From Podochytrium sp. JEL0797 (taxonomy: Eukaryota > Chytridiomycota > Chytridiomycetes > Chytridiales > Chytriomycetaceae): a stretch of 38,201 nt of DNA. The DNA lies in the NCBI GenBank assembly GCA_027596195.1, contig JADGJG010000134.1:1-38201 (forward strand), in the 5' to 3' direction. Made by a program: the position numbers and the translations under genes. The notes under the pieces are model-generated. The model saw only the letters and a program-made list of their open reading frames with translations, searched no databases and was not told the DNA's origin. Positions 27,923 to 38,201 of the stretch are shown here, piece by piece (position 1 is the first letter of the stretch; each line of letters starts with the position of its first letter).

Positions 27923-30345
27923 ATGCCCGAATTCTCCCGCGCCGGTTTGTCTCCCACCCACTCCCACCACATCAACTACGCTCTAACACGATCACCACAA
28001 TGCAGATGTTGCCCAACACAACAAGCCCACTGATCTGTGGTGCATCATTGACGGAAAGGTCTACGATCTGACCGGTTCGTATCCCACGTGCATTCCAGAT
28101 TCCCCGCCCGTCTGTGATAGCACATGTTGACCCCTTCCATCCCACAGACTTTGCCGAGATGCACCCAGGATCTGCCGTTGTTCTCTGGAAAGTTGCCGGA
28201 ACGGATGCCACAGAGCAGGTGAAACGTTACTTCATTTCCGTTTCTGACAAATCACCAAATCGCTGATAAATTATCCGGAATCTTCGCTTTCTTCCGACTC
28301 AGTTCTACGGCCTCCACCGCCAAGAAATTCTCAAAAAGTACCAACGTCTGGTCGTCGGTACTGTCACTGGTGAATCTTCGAAACTCGCGTTCCCCACCCC
28401 TGGTTCCTTCAGCTCCGTCCCTTACGCCGAATCCCTCGCGACCCTCCAAAAGCCTTCTCCCTTCTACACCCCCTCCCACCTCGCGTTCAAAAAAGCCGTT
28501 CGCGCTTTCTGTGACGAACACATCACCCCCGACGCTGAATCGTACGGCAATATGGGGAAGTTCCCCGAAAAGGAGACGCTGCTGAAAATGGGGGCTGCAA
28601 ACCTTCATGCATGTCGCTTGGGGCCTGGGGACTATTTGAAGGGGCTCAAGTTGTTGGGAGGGGTCAAGCCGGAGGAGTTTGATTATTTCCATGAGGCGAT
28701 TGCGCATGAGGAGTTTACACGTGCGGCTGGAATTTATTGTTATGGAGAAGGTATGCTTTTGTTTGCCTGCGTGTGTGTGTGCATGGGGTTTCCGTTTTGT
28801 CGCGGGATCGGTTCACTCACTTCCTCCTCCAAGGTCTCGGAAGCGGCATGATGATCGGCGCTCCCCCAATTCTCAAGTTTGGTCCCAAATGGATGCACGA
28901 GAAAATCATGCCGAGCTTGTTCAGTGGCGAAAAGATGATTTGTTTGGCCATTTCGGAGCCTGGCGCGGGTTCGGACGTTGCCAGCATTCAATGCGAGGCT
29001 GTCAAGTAAAGTGGTTTTCGATTTTTCATCATTTGATTACTGATTCGTGAAACCGCGAATCCGCGCAGGACTCCCGATGGAAAGTTCTTTATTGTTAATG
29101 GCACAAAGAAGTGGATTACGAATGGAAGCTTCTCTGATTACTTTACGACGGCTGTGAAAACCGGTAAGGCCTTTCTTTTTTTCGATCGCGGCCTCACATA
29201 CCGACGCGTCTGTTTTTGCTGACTTGAATTTTGTGTGTGAAAGCCAAGGGAATCTCCATGCTCTTGATTGAACGCAGGTTTGATTTTTCTTTATCCGAAA
29301 CGCCCTAGATAGACAACTCACGCAACCTCTCGAATACAGCGAGGGCGTGTCGACCGAACCCATCAAAACCTCGGGCACGACTTCGGCCGGAACCGCATAC
29401 GTCACGTTTGAGAACGTCAAAGTCCCCGTCGAGAACTTGATTGGAAAGGACGGTGGCGGTTTCGCCGTGATCATGGCCAATTTCAACCAGTACGTGTGCT
29501 GCCGCCTTTTTCCCCCCTTCTTACGGATTGCTGATTTGGTCCCATTTTTACAGCGAACGCTGGGCTATGGTTGCTGGATGTTGTGCGGCTGCTGTGAGTT
29601 TTTGATTGCTCAATGTTAAATCCGAATGACGCGTGTTTCTCATTCACTCCACTTTCCCAAAACAGCGCCAAATCATTGAAGAGTGTTTCAAATGGGCCTC
29701 CCAACGCAAAGTGTTTGGAAAGCCATTGATTGAACAGCCCGTGATTCGGTTCAAGCTTGGTCAAATGGTGAGCCATCAAAAAAAACCCGTTTTTGCGATG
29801 TCATTGGGGAAAACTCACGTCTCGAACCGATGCAGATTGCAGAACTCGAGTCTTTGCAGAGTTGGTACGAAGTCATCACGTTCCAAATGACCAAAATGAG
29901 TTACAAGGAGCAGACGCAGCATTTGGCGGGTCCCATTGGGTTGTTGAAGGTTCGTTCGAGATATTGTTTGAACCTGGATTGCGTGTTGAACATCCCCCAA
30001 CCCTTCAAAAACGCAGTACCGATGCACCCGCATGACGCACTTGGTTTCCGACAACGCGGTCCAGATTTTCGGAGGAAGAGCCATCACGCGCACTGGAATG
30101 GTAAAAACTCGCCCGCACTTCACCTCAACATAACGTTAACATCAAACTCTTTCGCAAAATAACAGGGCCGCCTTGTTGAACAGTTCCAAAGAGTCAACAA
30201 GTTTGGCGCGATTCTCGGCGGAGCGGAAGAGATTTTGTTGGATTTGGGGGTCAGGCAGGCCATGAAGGTTCGTCGTGTCAGTTTATAATGTGTGGCTGAA
30301 TTGCGTGTTTTCGACCAGGTATACCCGAAGGACGCGAGACTTTGA
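27923..30345 (+). CDS. Cytochrome b5-acyl-CoA dehydrogenase fusion
   Basis: I assembled 14 exons: 27923-27944, 28006-28074, 28148-28218, 28303-28750, 28834-29005, 29069-29163, 29244-29277, 29340-29489, 29554-29593, 29666-29767, 29836-29949, 30017-30100, 30166-30267 and 30319-30345; they sum to 509 residues in one frame. Residues 1-80 are a cytochrome b5 domain with heme ligands His-36 (MHPGS) and His-59 (LHRQ). The rest is an acyl-CoA dehydrogenase: MICLAISEPGAGSD (FAD/substrate), FFIVNGTKKWITNG, NHERW, ASQRKVFGKPL and QIFGGRAITRTGMG. Fusions like this are known in fungi and presumably pass electrons from FAD through heme. The usual HPGG has HPGS. No obvious mitochondrial or PTS1 signal is seen (ends DARL). 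Confidence 0.92.
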
Positions 30346-30595
30346 GCAAAACTGTGAGGCGGGTGGATCTCTGATACATCGATGGCCTGTCTTTTTTTGC
30401 TTATTCAATTCGATGAAGCAATAAAGTTGTGAGGAGAAATCCAATCTCGCGAGACGTTGACCCAAGCCCCCTTCCCCCGAGAATCTCGTGCAAGAAGCAT
30501 ACGCCCCTCGTTCTTTTTAACGTGAAAGTAACCAATGAACAATTTAAACGAAAAGTATGAGAGGAATAATTTCATTGGATTTCAATTGAGTTTCA

Positions 30596-31928
30596 ATGCG
30601 CACGGCACCGATGATTCCAATCGACTTAAAAAGCTTAATGAATAACAAACGCGCAGTGCTAGTGCTTCTACTGTTCATCCTCGTCATTCTACCATGTCTG
30701 TTCCTTCAATCCAAAGAGGCAACAAGATCACTGATCCACCCGAGTCCGAAACCATGCGATCCATACACTTCCAATGGATTCGTTTCGCCAGCAACTGGAG
30801 CCTGGAAGATTCTGCAATCGAGTGTGAACGGGTGCAATGGGAAAGATGATTTCTCCGTGTTGAGAGCTGCTTCGCAACTCGAGAGGTTTCCTCCGCATTT
30901 GGCCAACAAGCTTGTTCTTCTCATTGGGGATTCATTTGAGGTACGTATCGCAATTCTGTCATCATACAGTACTCTTGGGTAACCAAAACCTCTCTCTGTA
31001 GCGAAATCTTGTCACTGAGCTATGCGGTGAAGAAAATACAGTTGCAGCGCTGCTCAACGGAACGCTCACCCACAATCCAATCTGTGAGTGAACAACACCA
31101 TCCCCAGACACTGAGACCTAATGCAAAGCCATCAAAACCATTACAGTCGGAGACTCCAGAATCTGCACCCTCCGAGCCAAAAACAACGACGTCTTTGTCG
31201 CCATCAACATTTTCCACTTTGGAATCGTGTCCGACTTTTCGCGATACCCGCAAGACGGGTTCCACTGGGCAAAAGGGTACTCTCCCGTCCTCGCGTCGGA
31301 ACGAATTCAATGGATCCCACATATGTTGCGTTCAGTGGCTGGTCACGCGTTCCCTGAACTCTGTCACCTTGCGCACCAGAATTGCAGTGAAGCCGTGTGG
31401 CGCGGGCCTTTAGAACCCAGCGTCGAGTTGGAAGACTGGACCCCTCCCTTCCTCGATCCGACTCAACCGTTCTGGTTCCCGCAGCCCGACGCAATTGTCG
31501 CGCAATCGTCGACATGGGACCTGGCCAAATTCAATCAAAACCTGTTTGACCAGTTTGAATCCTTTCTGGGTGAATGGGAGGACAAGTTTGAAAAACACGT
31601 GATGGAACCCGCGGAATCCCTGTTTACCCCGCACACTCCACCCCCAACCACGCGTCTTTTCGTTCGCACCTTACCACTCCCGCGATTCGGATCGCGATTC
31701 ACAAATCCAAAGTTGAGTCCTATACATGCCATGAATGAGCTCGTGCGAAGGCGGTTTGGGGGCAGGAAAGGGTGGGGACTCCTCGATTGGGATCGATTGT
31801 TGAGTGGAACGGAGTATCACGAGCAAGATGACGATGAGCATCCAAACGAGTTTGGGAATCAAGTGTTTTGGCAGTTGTTGCTTTCGCGGCTTTGGTTAAT
31901 GAACCCGACGGAGTTTGATTTATTATAA
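30596..31928 (+). CDS. SGNH-hydrolase-like type II membrane protein
   Basis: Exons 30596-30940, 31002-31083 and 31147-31928 give 402 residues. A short basic N-terminus and one helix (AVLVLLLFILVILPCLFL) make a type II anchor. The lumenal part has LVLLIGDSFERNLV, with Ser-113 in the GDS block, and near the end DDDEHPNEFGN with a D-x-x-H pair (Asp-371, His-374). Together these recall PC-esterase/SGNH enzymes such as glycan O-acetyltransferases. Between them is FGDSRICTLRAKNNDVFVAI. I cannot name a close family; a Golgi role in glycan modification is inference. The first splice keeps the catalytic block continuous. Confidence 0.75.
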
Positions 31929-32020
31929 TAAGAAACAAAGTATTATTTCCTTGAAGGAATTAGTCTAATGAACAATAAAATGAGTAGAATGGAGGGGGGG
32001 GATCTCAACACAAAAAAACC

Positions 32021-32654
32021 ATGAATCCGTTCTCCGACACCCAACACATCTCACATCACGGCCCCGTCCCAACGGACCCCCCGCGACTATCCAATCACCC
32101 CCTCATGATCCCTCCCCCTTTAGACGACGATTTCCGCTTCTACCCAACGGACGAAGAGTGAGCCCCCATCGAAACCGATCCCTCCCATTCTAGGGACCCA
32201 TTCTGACACCACCCTCTTTCCCCCACACCCTCCATAAAGAAGCATACCCACCCTCTCACAACACCACCACGCAACCCCGTCCCGAACAACCACAAACCTA
32301 ACCTCAACCCCGCTGCGAACGAGTTTCCGCCAAACCCGCGACATGCTGATTACACAAACCTGGCCCTCCATGGACGAAGCCATTTCTGCAGTCCAACGCG
32401 CGTTCCTCTCACACGGCGTCACGCTCCTCAAAAAGAAGGGCAAACCCGACAAAATGCCATACATGCGATACGTGCTCGCATGCGGTGTGGGGAAGCGGGA
32501 AGGAAAGGTTGGGAAGAGAGGACAGAAGGTGTGGGGGTGTGGGTTTCAGGTGACCGTGACGAGGGCAAAGGGGGATGGGTGGTGGCGGTTGACGGAGGAT
32601 TCGGTGGGGAAGTTGAGGGTGTGTGTTGGGGTCGGGGATGGGCATGTGCATTAG
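32021..32654 (+). CDS. Small FAR1/WRKY-GCM1-type zinc-finger protein
   Basis: Exons 32021-32157 and 32324-32654 give 155 residues. The join makes YPTDEDFRQTRDMLITQTWP, then SMDEAISAVQRAFLSHGVTL, which resembles the start of FAR1-like DNA-binding domains. LACGVGKRE, then VWGCGFQVTVTRAKGDGWW and a terminal HVH provide a possible C-C-H-x-H zinc site. FAR1 domains come from MULE transposases and also occur as transcription regulators. Here the domain is almost the whole protein, ending right after the zinc ligands. The 166 bp intron is long and C-rich. The exon join is good; the family call is moderate. Confidence 0.65.
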
Positions 32655-32832
32655 GAGGGCGGTTGGGAGTGGGTTGCGGAGAATACGCGGTTTGGCACTC
32701 CTTGTGTAAGCATATAAAAGCAACAAAACGCGTCCCGCCCTCTCTCATTTCTCCAAAACAAAATGGATTTATTGTATTTGGGATCATCTGCCCCTCCCTC
32801 TCCCCACCACCTCACACACAAATACAACCCCC

Positions 32833-34047
32833 TCATCTCCCCCCATACCCCCCCGCATACCCCCCATGCGGCTGCACCATCCCCTGCAACACGGGCTGCC
32901 CCAACACACCCTGTCCCATCGCCTGTCCCATCACCATCCCCTGCTGCTGCTGTTCCGGAACACCCACGCATCGAGAATACATTTCCACGAGACGCTTTGC
33001 GCCGACAATCCAGTGCGATTCTTCGTGGTGTTCGGTGGACATGAGGGAGAGGGTCATGGCGGTTTTGGTTGCGGTGGGGAGGTCTTTGGTGTTGAAAGCT
33101 GAGAGGGGTGATTTGAGGTTAGTTATTTTTTTGGAAGAGGGAGAGAGAGAGGGCAGGGGGATCAAGAGGGGAAGGAAGAGGGGGGAGGTGGAAGGGACTT
33201 TCCCCCAACATCATTCCCAAAGTCTGAAACAACCTCCTAACACCACCACGCGATGCAACACTACGCGGGGGTACTCGCCGCTTTCATTTCGCTCCCTCTA
33301 CGATCGCTTTCGAAGAATATAGCCTTCCCGACCAACCACACAACCGGATCTTCTCAAATTCCAACCAGCCCCCCCACCCACCTCGAATCACCATCAAATC
33401 CAACACAAAAAGAAAAGAAACAGGCAAAGGCTCACCATTCGCAAGAACCACCAAATGCGCCAAAATCACATCCGGCACAAGCATCTCGCCCAACCGCTCC
33501 AACAACTCTTCAAGTCGTTTATCCGTATCTTCCAACACTTTTCTCTGAATCGGCTGGGTTTTGTAAATGAAAATCAGAGATTAACACAACTGATCAGACC
33601 CCAGGTTCGCGGCAACTTACGTCTTGGATTACTTTCTGCTTCACAACGTCCATGGCTGAGGTTAAGCCTACGAGTACGTGTGCGACGGGGTTCTCAACGC
33701 TTTGAAGGACTGCGCGGGTGTCGATCCGGGAGGATGTGGACGGGTGTTTTTTGGAGGAAGAACCAATTAGGGACGGGGGGTCGTTCCATCCTAGGAACAG
33801 GTGTTAGGGGAGGAGGATCCACGCAGATCAGTAACGGAGAGGGGGAGGGGGGTATACCGTGCAGGCCTTTGACGTATCCTTGGTAAGTGGTTCCTGGGGC
33901 GCCAGCGAGGTTGTCGCCGGTTGGGGAGTGGGGTTGTTGTTGGTGTTGTTGAGGTGGTGGTGGAGGGTATTGTTGTTGCTGTGGTGGAGCGTATTGTTGC
34001 TGTTGAGGCGGAGGCGGGTAGTTTTGGTACGGGGGTGGTTGGTTCAT
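32833..34047 (-). CDS. SRA1/Sec31 C-terminal domain protein with Pro/Gln-rich head
   Basis: Exons on the minus strand are 34047-33858, 33790-33621, 33544-33436 and 33098-32833, giving 244 residues. The first 55 residues are Pro/Gln/Tyr-rich. The second exon starts with GWNDPPS, a conserved element of SRA1 and Sec31 tails. Helices follow: DVVKQKVIQD, then DKRLEELLERLGEMLVPDVI, AFNTKDLPTATKTAMTLSLM and HWIVGAKRLVEMY. The end is a Gln/Met/Gly-rich tail (EQQQQGMVMGQAMGQG). In Sec31 this helical domain closes the COPII coat protein; here there is no WD40 part, so it is a free-standing version as in animal SRA1. The third intron is long (337 bp). Confidence 0.82.
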
Positions 34048-34177
34048 TTTTTCTTTCGAACAGGAACACGTTGCGTTTGCTTCGTCACAAAAAAAGAATC
34101 ATTCTTCCGCGTCTCAATACACCATAAACCCAATTCTTCCCAACCATTATATCCCCTTCCAATCTCTCTTTTTTCTT

Positions 34178-35027
34178 TCACACCGTCTTGTTTGCCTCAT
34201 GCACCAAACTGCTCTCCTTCCCGGCGGCCACGGCCGTCTGCGCCATTGGGTTCGAGTGGGGGATGCGTTCTACAAAACACGTAATAGTTAGATGGGTTGG
34301 TCGAAATGCGCGAAGTGAAATGGGTTTGTGAAGGCTGTGGTGTGCCGCGCGACGATCCAACATCCCCTCGCTTCGATTCCCTCCTTCCACTTTCGCGGCC
34401 ACGCGTTTCCCCCCCACTCCTCCGTACCTCCGCCTTCGCTCAAAAACTAATGAGCCCAGGGGGGGGGGGCTCCTCGCTTTACAACGTATTTACCTGGCGA
34501 AGGGTGCTGCGATCCCAAATCCTTGGCCGACGATTTCCCCGCCTGACAGAGCGCGTAGTCTCCCGAGTCAAAGTATTTGCGGTCGCCCTTTTTTTGATGG
34601 AGGTTGGAGTGTGTGATTGTGTGCGTTTGTGTGGGGAGTTGTGAGAGTTTCGACGGAGGGAATTGGGATTGAAATTTCACGTGATGGAAGCGAAGCAGGG
34701 AAGAGTACGACATCGTTCACATGGCGAGTGGGAGAGAGAGAGAGAGCGAGAGAGAGAAAGAGAATCCAAAAAGTCAGTCTTCCATCACTCAAACACCCCC
34801 AACGAAAAAGCCTCACATTCAAACGCTTCCCCAACAGATCCTTCTTTGGCACAGGCAATTTGCCATACTTTTGGTAAAACTCTTGCTCCTCTGGACTCAA
34901 GCCCTATGTGATTTTGGGTCGTGGTTGGTGATACGTGACACAAAAGAAAAACAGCAGCGAGCGGGGAGGCAAAAACACGCACCGATACATCGATGGGGGC
35001 TTTTCCTTTTTGAATTGATGCAGACAT
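34178..35027 (-). CDS. IGO1: Endosulfine/ARPP-19 family PP2A inhibitor
   Basis: Exons on the minus strand are 35027-34983, 34903-34817, 34587-34494 and 34269-34178, giving 105 residues. LSPEEQEFYQKYGKLPVPKK, DLLGKRLN and the invariant KYFDSGDYAL are all present; the FDSGDY serine (near residue 52) is the site phosphorylated by Greatwall/Rim15 kinases. Phosphorylated endosulfine inhibits PP2A-B55 and controls mitotic entry and, in yeast, quiescence. The motif is intact across the exon 2-3 junction. The last intron (222 bp) contains a G run. The C-terminal 50 residues are unstructured, as usual in the family. Confidence 0.94.
34733..34765. repeat. GA-rich microsatellite in intron
   Basis: An AGAGAG-type run with few interruptions lies in the second intron of the endosulfine gene. 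A similar GA run is at 35558-35577. Confidence 0.8.
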
Positions 35028-35431
35028 TATGAGTTCGATACGTGTTGGGTTGTTGGTGTGTGTGTGGCTTAAGGGAGGAAGGGATTTCGAGGATCTGGAA
35101 AGGAAGCAGGAGGTGAGTGTGTGTGAGAGAGGGGGAGAGTGTTTGTGAGTGAGGGGAGAGGGGGGGTGAGAGAGGGATGCTCCGCGAAGGAAGCCTTGCT
35201 AGCTGATGCAATCCCCGCCCCGATCCAGTCCAAACAATCCTCCCTCCCTCGCAAAAGAATCCACGACAAAAAGCTGTTGCTGCCGTGGATGTCCGAGGTG
35301 TAGCTGCGGGTGGCGAATGAGAACCTCACCTCGCTGCGTTTCGAAACTTTTTTTTTACTTTGCTTTCGGGCAAATGAGAAAATGAATGAACAAAAGAAAA
35401 ACATGGAAATTCTTTTATCGCAGCATCTATC
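35028..35431. other. Promoter region of the endosulfine gene
   Basis: These 404 bp separate the endosulfine start from the stop of the next minus-strand gene. They include G- and GA-rich simple sequence (about 35100-35175). No coding sequence is recognised. Confidence 0.5.
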
Positions 35432-36933
35432 TCAGATAAGCATGAAAAACACGAGAATGTTCTTGGCAACGATCCCGACGTGCTGTAAAGAACAAGAGGT
35501 TTTAGTATCACATTTAGAGGTGAGGATCCATTCGAGGGTAAACGAAGGTGCGGGGAAAAGAGAGAGAGAGAGAGAAGGAGAGCAAAGAATCAAGGCCCGC
35601 GCTTCGTTGTGAACGCGTCGGATAGCTGCGCCACACCACCAAAAAATCGAATGCCTTCGCTGGCGGTTCATGCCTCGCTTACGCCTCCACTCCCCAACCC
35701 CAATTTCTATTGCAGCTTCGCAAACTCTCTCCGCAATCGCATTTTCCCTTCCCCCGACTCCCCGATTCTTCGCCTCGAGATCCGCGTTTGCTTCGCTCCA
35801 ACAACATCACGCACACCAAACCCCATTGCGCAGCATAATCAACCCAACCCACACACACACGCCCACATAAAATCATATTACCTGCCCAAACAACCCCGCC
35901 ACCCCCTTCAAATCCGCCTCCCTCTCCGCATCCACCACCACCCTCCTCACATCCACCCCACCCACCACCGCACCCTCCCCAATCCCGCGATACTCCACGG
36001 GCCTCATCCTCAAATCATGCATCAAAAACGAAACGAGGCCGAAGTAGACCATGGGTGTTCCAAACACGACGAGGGAGAGCAGGAACCACGTGGACGCAAG
36101 GTCGCGTTGTTCGAGAATGTTGGTAAAGACGCCGCAGAGGGTTAGTTGGAGGTACGTGAGTGTGATGAGGATTGCTTGCGAGAGGAGGTGTGCGCGTTGA
36201 AGGGTCGTGGACGGGTGGTTGGCCCACCATGTGAGTGTGTCGATTTGGTCGTCGAGGGATGAGTCGGGGAGCGTTTGCGCGTTTTCGCGTAGGAGGGAGG
36301 AGAGGGCGCAGAGGAGAGAAGGCGAAAGCGGGAGGCCGAGTGGGATTCCAGAGCGGGTGAGTAACGGGGATGGGGTGTCTGGGGAGCATGGGAACGCGCC
36401 TGGGAGCCGTTCAGGTGGTGGTGTGGGGAAGAGGGCGGAGGGGCCGAGGAGGTATCGGATGGAGAGGAGGCCGAGGAGGAGGGTTATGAGTGGGGAGAGG
36501 ATGAAGGGCGTGCGGTAGAATTGCTTTGTGAAGCCGAGGAAGAGGGTTGGGGGGAGGGATTCCCATTGCGGGCGGAGAGAGAGGAGAACGATGATGGGGA
36601 AGGCGAGGAGGAGGGTTAGGGCGAGGAGAAGGCGGTGTTGCATGGATGTGTTGGCGGATTCGAGTTCGGCGAGGATTTGCTCGTCCACGGGGATGCTGGA
36701 AGAGGAAAGAGGTGTTCATAGTGCATCGGAAGAGAGGAAGGGAAAGCTTATAACGAGAAGGGGAAGGGAAACAAGGGGATATCACAAACGAGTAGTTACC
36801 TCGCAAGACCCTCTGCGAGAAACGGAAGCACGGTGCGAGACGGAACACCCATCGATTCGTAGCCCGTGTATTGCGCGGGAGTAGTGGTGGGGAAACCACC
36901 CACGAGGCGTTGAGTTTCTTGCTGGCGGGACAT
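35432..36933 (-). CDS. Multi-pass membrane protein of unknown family
   Basis: Exons on the minus strand are 36933-36800, 36695-35882 and probably 35482-35432, giving 332 residues. The first two exons join in phase 2 (LARSIPVDEQ). A soluble N-terminus of about 65 residues precedes helices LLLALTLLLAFPIIVLLSL, ILSPLITLLLGLLSIRYLL, then a loop (DSSLDDQIDTLTWWANHPS) and LLSQAILITLTYLQLTLCGV and FLLSLVVFGTPMVYFGLVSF. The last exon would add HVGIVAKNILVFFMLI after a 398 bp intron, unusually long here, so the C-terminus is uncertain. I recognise no family; an organelle membrane location is only a guess from the helices. Confidence 0.7.
35558..35577. repeat. GA microsatellite
   Basis: An AGAGAG run lies in the presumed last intron of the membrane protein gene at 35432-36933. 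Confidence 0.8.
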
Positions 36934-37141
36934 TTGAAGAGAGATTTTCGGAACCAAGCGATCGAGGACCAAGCATTTGCTTCTCTTAAGTTTTCTTTGA
37001 TGCTTCTTCTATCACAAAATTAATGCAGTCTTTTTAAGCAAGTCCAAACACTTCTATTCTCTTTGCTCTTTCTTTCTGTTTACTACCCACGCTTCCTTCT
37101 CTCTTTCTTCTACTCACTTCTTCTCGCTGAGGATACCCCCT

Positions 37142-38116
37142 CTACGCATGCTTCTCAACAAAAGTAGCAACCGCCCCCCAATACTCCTCTTTAAACACAA
37201 CCGCATGCTTCACATGCGGACTCCCCACAAACATCTTCTCCTCCACCACAACCCCTTCCTCCCTCGCCGCCGCAATATGCCCTTGCACTGCAGAGCATGG
37301 CACCAGCTCGTCTATGTCGCTGTAGAGAAACAGTCTCGGGCCAAGCACGTTGGACCAGGTGGTGTTTTTTTGGCTGGACGCGACGTGGGCGCTTGTTGTG
37401 ATGGGATGAGCCGCAATGGCTCCGGATACGCTCCCGGCGGCTACCATTGCTGTGCCGACTACGTAGCTGCCCCAATACGCCGCCGCATGAGCAACAGGGT
37501 GCTTAACCCCAGACGACATCAACCCCGCAAAGGAGGATGAACTCGCGGCACCGGGGCACGAGTCGAGGATCACACACGCCTTCTTGAACTGATGTTTTGT
37601 CTCGTGCATGGCTGTAAGGAGAAGACGCAGCTTGAACAATCCGCCGTTGGAGAAACAGTGGATCGCGAGCTTGGGGGAGTTGGTGGGTGGGTTCGTGTGG
37701 AGGACTTCGAGGAGGTTTTGGGACGTGAGGTACGCGAGGAGGGCGGTGAAGGTTTCGTCTTTGTCATTTTGAGTTTGTTTGGAAGTTTGATTGGCGATTC
37801 TTTTCATATCGGCCGAAGTGCTCAAGAGCACGATGGAAGTGTATCCCTGGGATCTGGAGAGGGATCAGGAACCGATGGATCAATAGCGAAACGAACGTTA
37901 CCTCCACCACTGCGAGTACTTTTCCACGTATTTGAAATCGGCGTCCATCCATCCAACAAGGATCACGTACTTCTTGGACGCAAACAGGTGGCTCGCGGTT
38001 GGCTTGGCGATCCAGGCGGGGGCGATCTCTTCGTAGTCGGCAAAGGGGTCCGAGGGGGATGCCACGGCCACAGGTGGAGTGGTCGTAGCGGGATCAATAA
38101 TGTTGGGGGTCGTCAT
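37142..38116 (-). CDS. TMEM53/DUF829-type alpha/beta hydrolase-like protein
   Basis: Exons on the minus strand are 38116-37902 and 37853-37142, giving 308 residues. The join through acceptor TCTCCAG restores KYSQWWRSQGYTSIVLL. DUF829 hallmarks are present: YVILVGWMDADFKYVEKYS at the start, HCFSNGGLFKL (nucleophile-elbow-like serine), VILDSCPG, then LFLYSDIDELVPCSAVQGHI and a late HVKHAVVF (His region). This follows the order of an alpha/beta hydrolase Ser-Asp-His core. Human TMEM53 is a nuclear-envelope protein; the catalytic activity of fungal members is not established. No introns are needed in the long second exon. Confidence 0.9.
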
Positions 38117-38201
38117 TTCGCCGGTTTTTTTGGAGATGGTGATTAATAAGGGGATTGTGGCAGTGCCGCATTGATGGCGTGATAAAGTCCACACGCGAGT
38201 C
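38117..38201. other. 5' flank of the TMEM53-like gene at window edge
   Basis: Only the upstream flank of the TMEM53-like gene is present. Nothing else is recognisable in 85 bp. Confidence 0.5.

Noticed and set aside
32480..33322. Long plus-strand ORF of 280 codons
   Set aside because: It crosses the 3' end of the FAR1-like gene, the intergenic gap and the antisense of the SRA1-domain gene. Low-complexity Pro/Gly/Arg sequence without a domain.
33859..34284. Plus-strand ORF rich in Val, Leu and Trp
   Set aside because: This is the complement of the Pro/Gln-rich N-terminus of the SRA1-domain gene; the apparent hydrophobic protein is a composition artefact.
35595..35660. tRNA-like segment on the minus strand
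   Set aside because: GTGGCGCAGC resembles an A box, but no cloverleaf or B box can be formed by eye.
36411..36899. Minus-strand ORF rich in Pro, His and Arg
   Set aside because: It is an alternative frame of the unknown membrane protein gene, kept open by biased composition.

Overview
The window is nuclear DNA of a fungus. Genes are dense, on both strands, and most are split by short GT-AG introns of about 45-80 bp. The gene set fits a fungus: a cytochrome b5-acyl-CoA dehydrogenase fusion, a CBS/PB1 protein with a membrane tail, GH79, AIM19-like, endosulfine, Yop1 and RPP1 genes. The plant-type LRR F-box protein and the expanded lineage-specific families suggest an early-diverging zoosporic (chytrid-like) fungus; that placement is inference. 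All exon joins below were worked out by eye from reading frame, splice-site dinucleotides and agreement between paralogs.

Layout. 1-1112(-): secreted class I-type heme peroxidase with a Cys-rich, CFEM-like N-terminus, cut by the window edge. 2161-4282(+): CBS-PB1 tail-anchored protein. 4800-10460(+): tandem array of four paralogous secreted, Cys-rich, mostly GPI-anchored proteins of no family I recognise; their promoters are conserved and their spacers hold decayed repeats and a deleted PB1 relic. 10866-11852(+): F-box/LRR protein, followed by a possible SOUL-domain relic. 12486-13420(+): two small ABM-like barrel proteins. 13579-15304(+): GH79 glycosidase with a GPI tail. 15614-16161(-): ribosomal protein P1. 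16260-17055: decayed coding-like fragments. 17222-17828(-): Yop1/REEP. 18261-19397: two convergent TMEM14 genes.

19784-26954(+): tandem array of four sphingomyelin-synthase-like PAP2 membrane enzymes sharing an unrecognised N-terminal domain and differing strongly in intron content. 27178-27625(-): AIM19-like. 27923-30345(+): cytochrome b5-acyl-CoA dehydrogenase with 14 exons. 30596-31928(+): SGNH-type II membrane protein. 32021-32654(+): small FAR1-like zinc-finger protein. 32833-34047(-): SRA1/Sec31-C domain protein. 34178-35027(-): endosulfine. 35432-36933(-): unrecognised multi-pass membrane protein. 37142-38116(-): TMEM53/DUF829 hydrolase-like protein.

The genes are not one pathway. Housekeeping genes alternate with two young tandem families: one probably at the cell surface, the other in sphingolipid or phospholipid head-group chemistry. 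These two arrays, with their relics and intron turnover, are the most novel part of the window.
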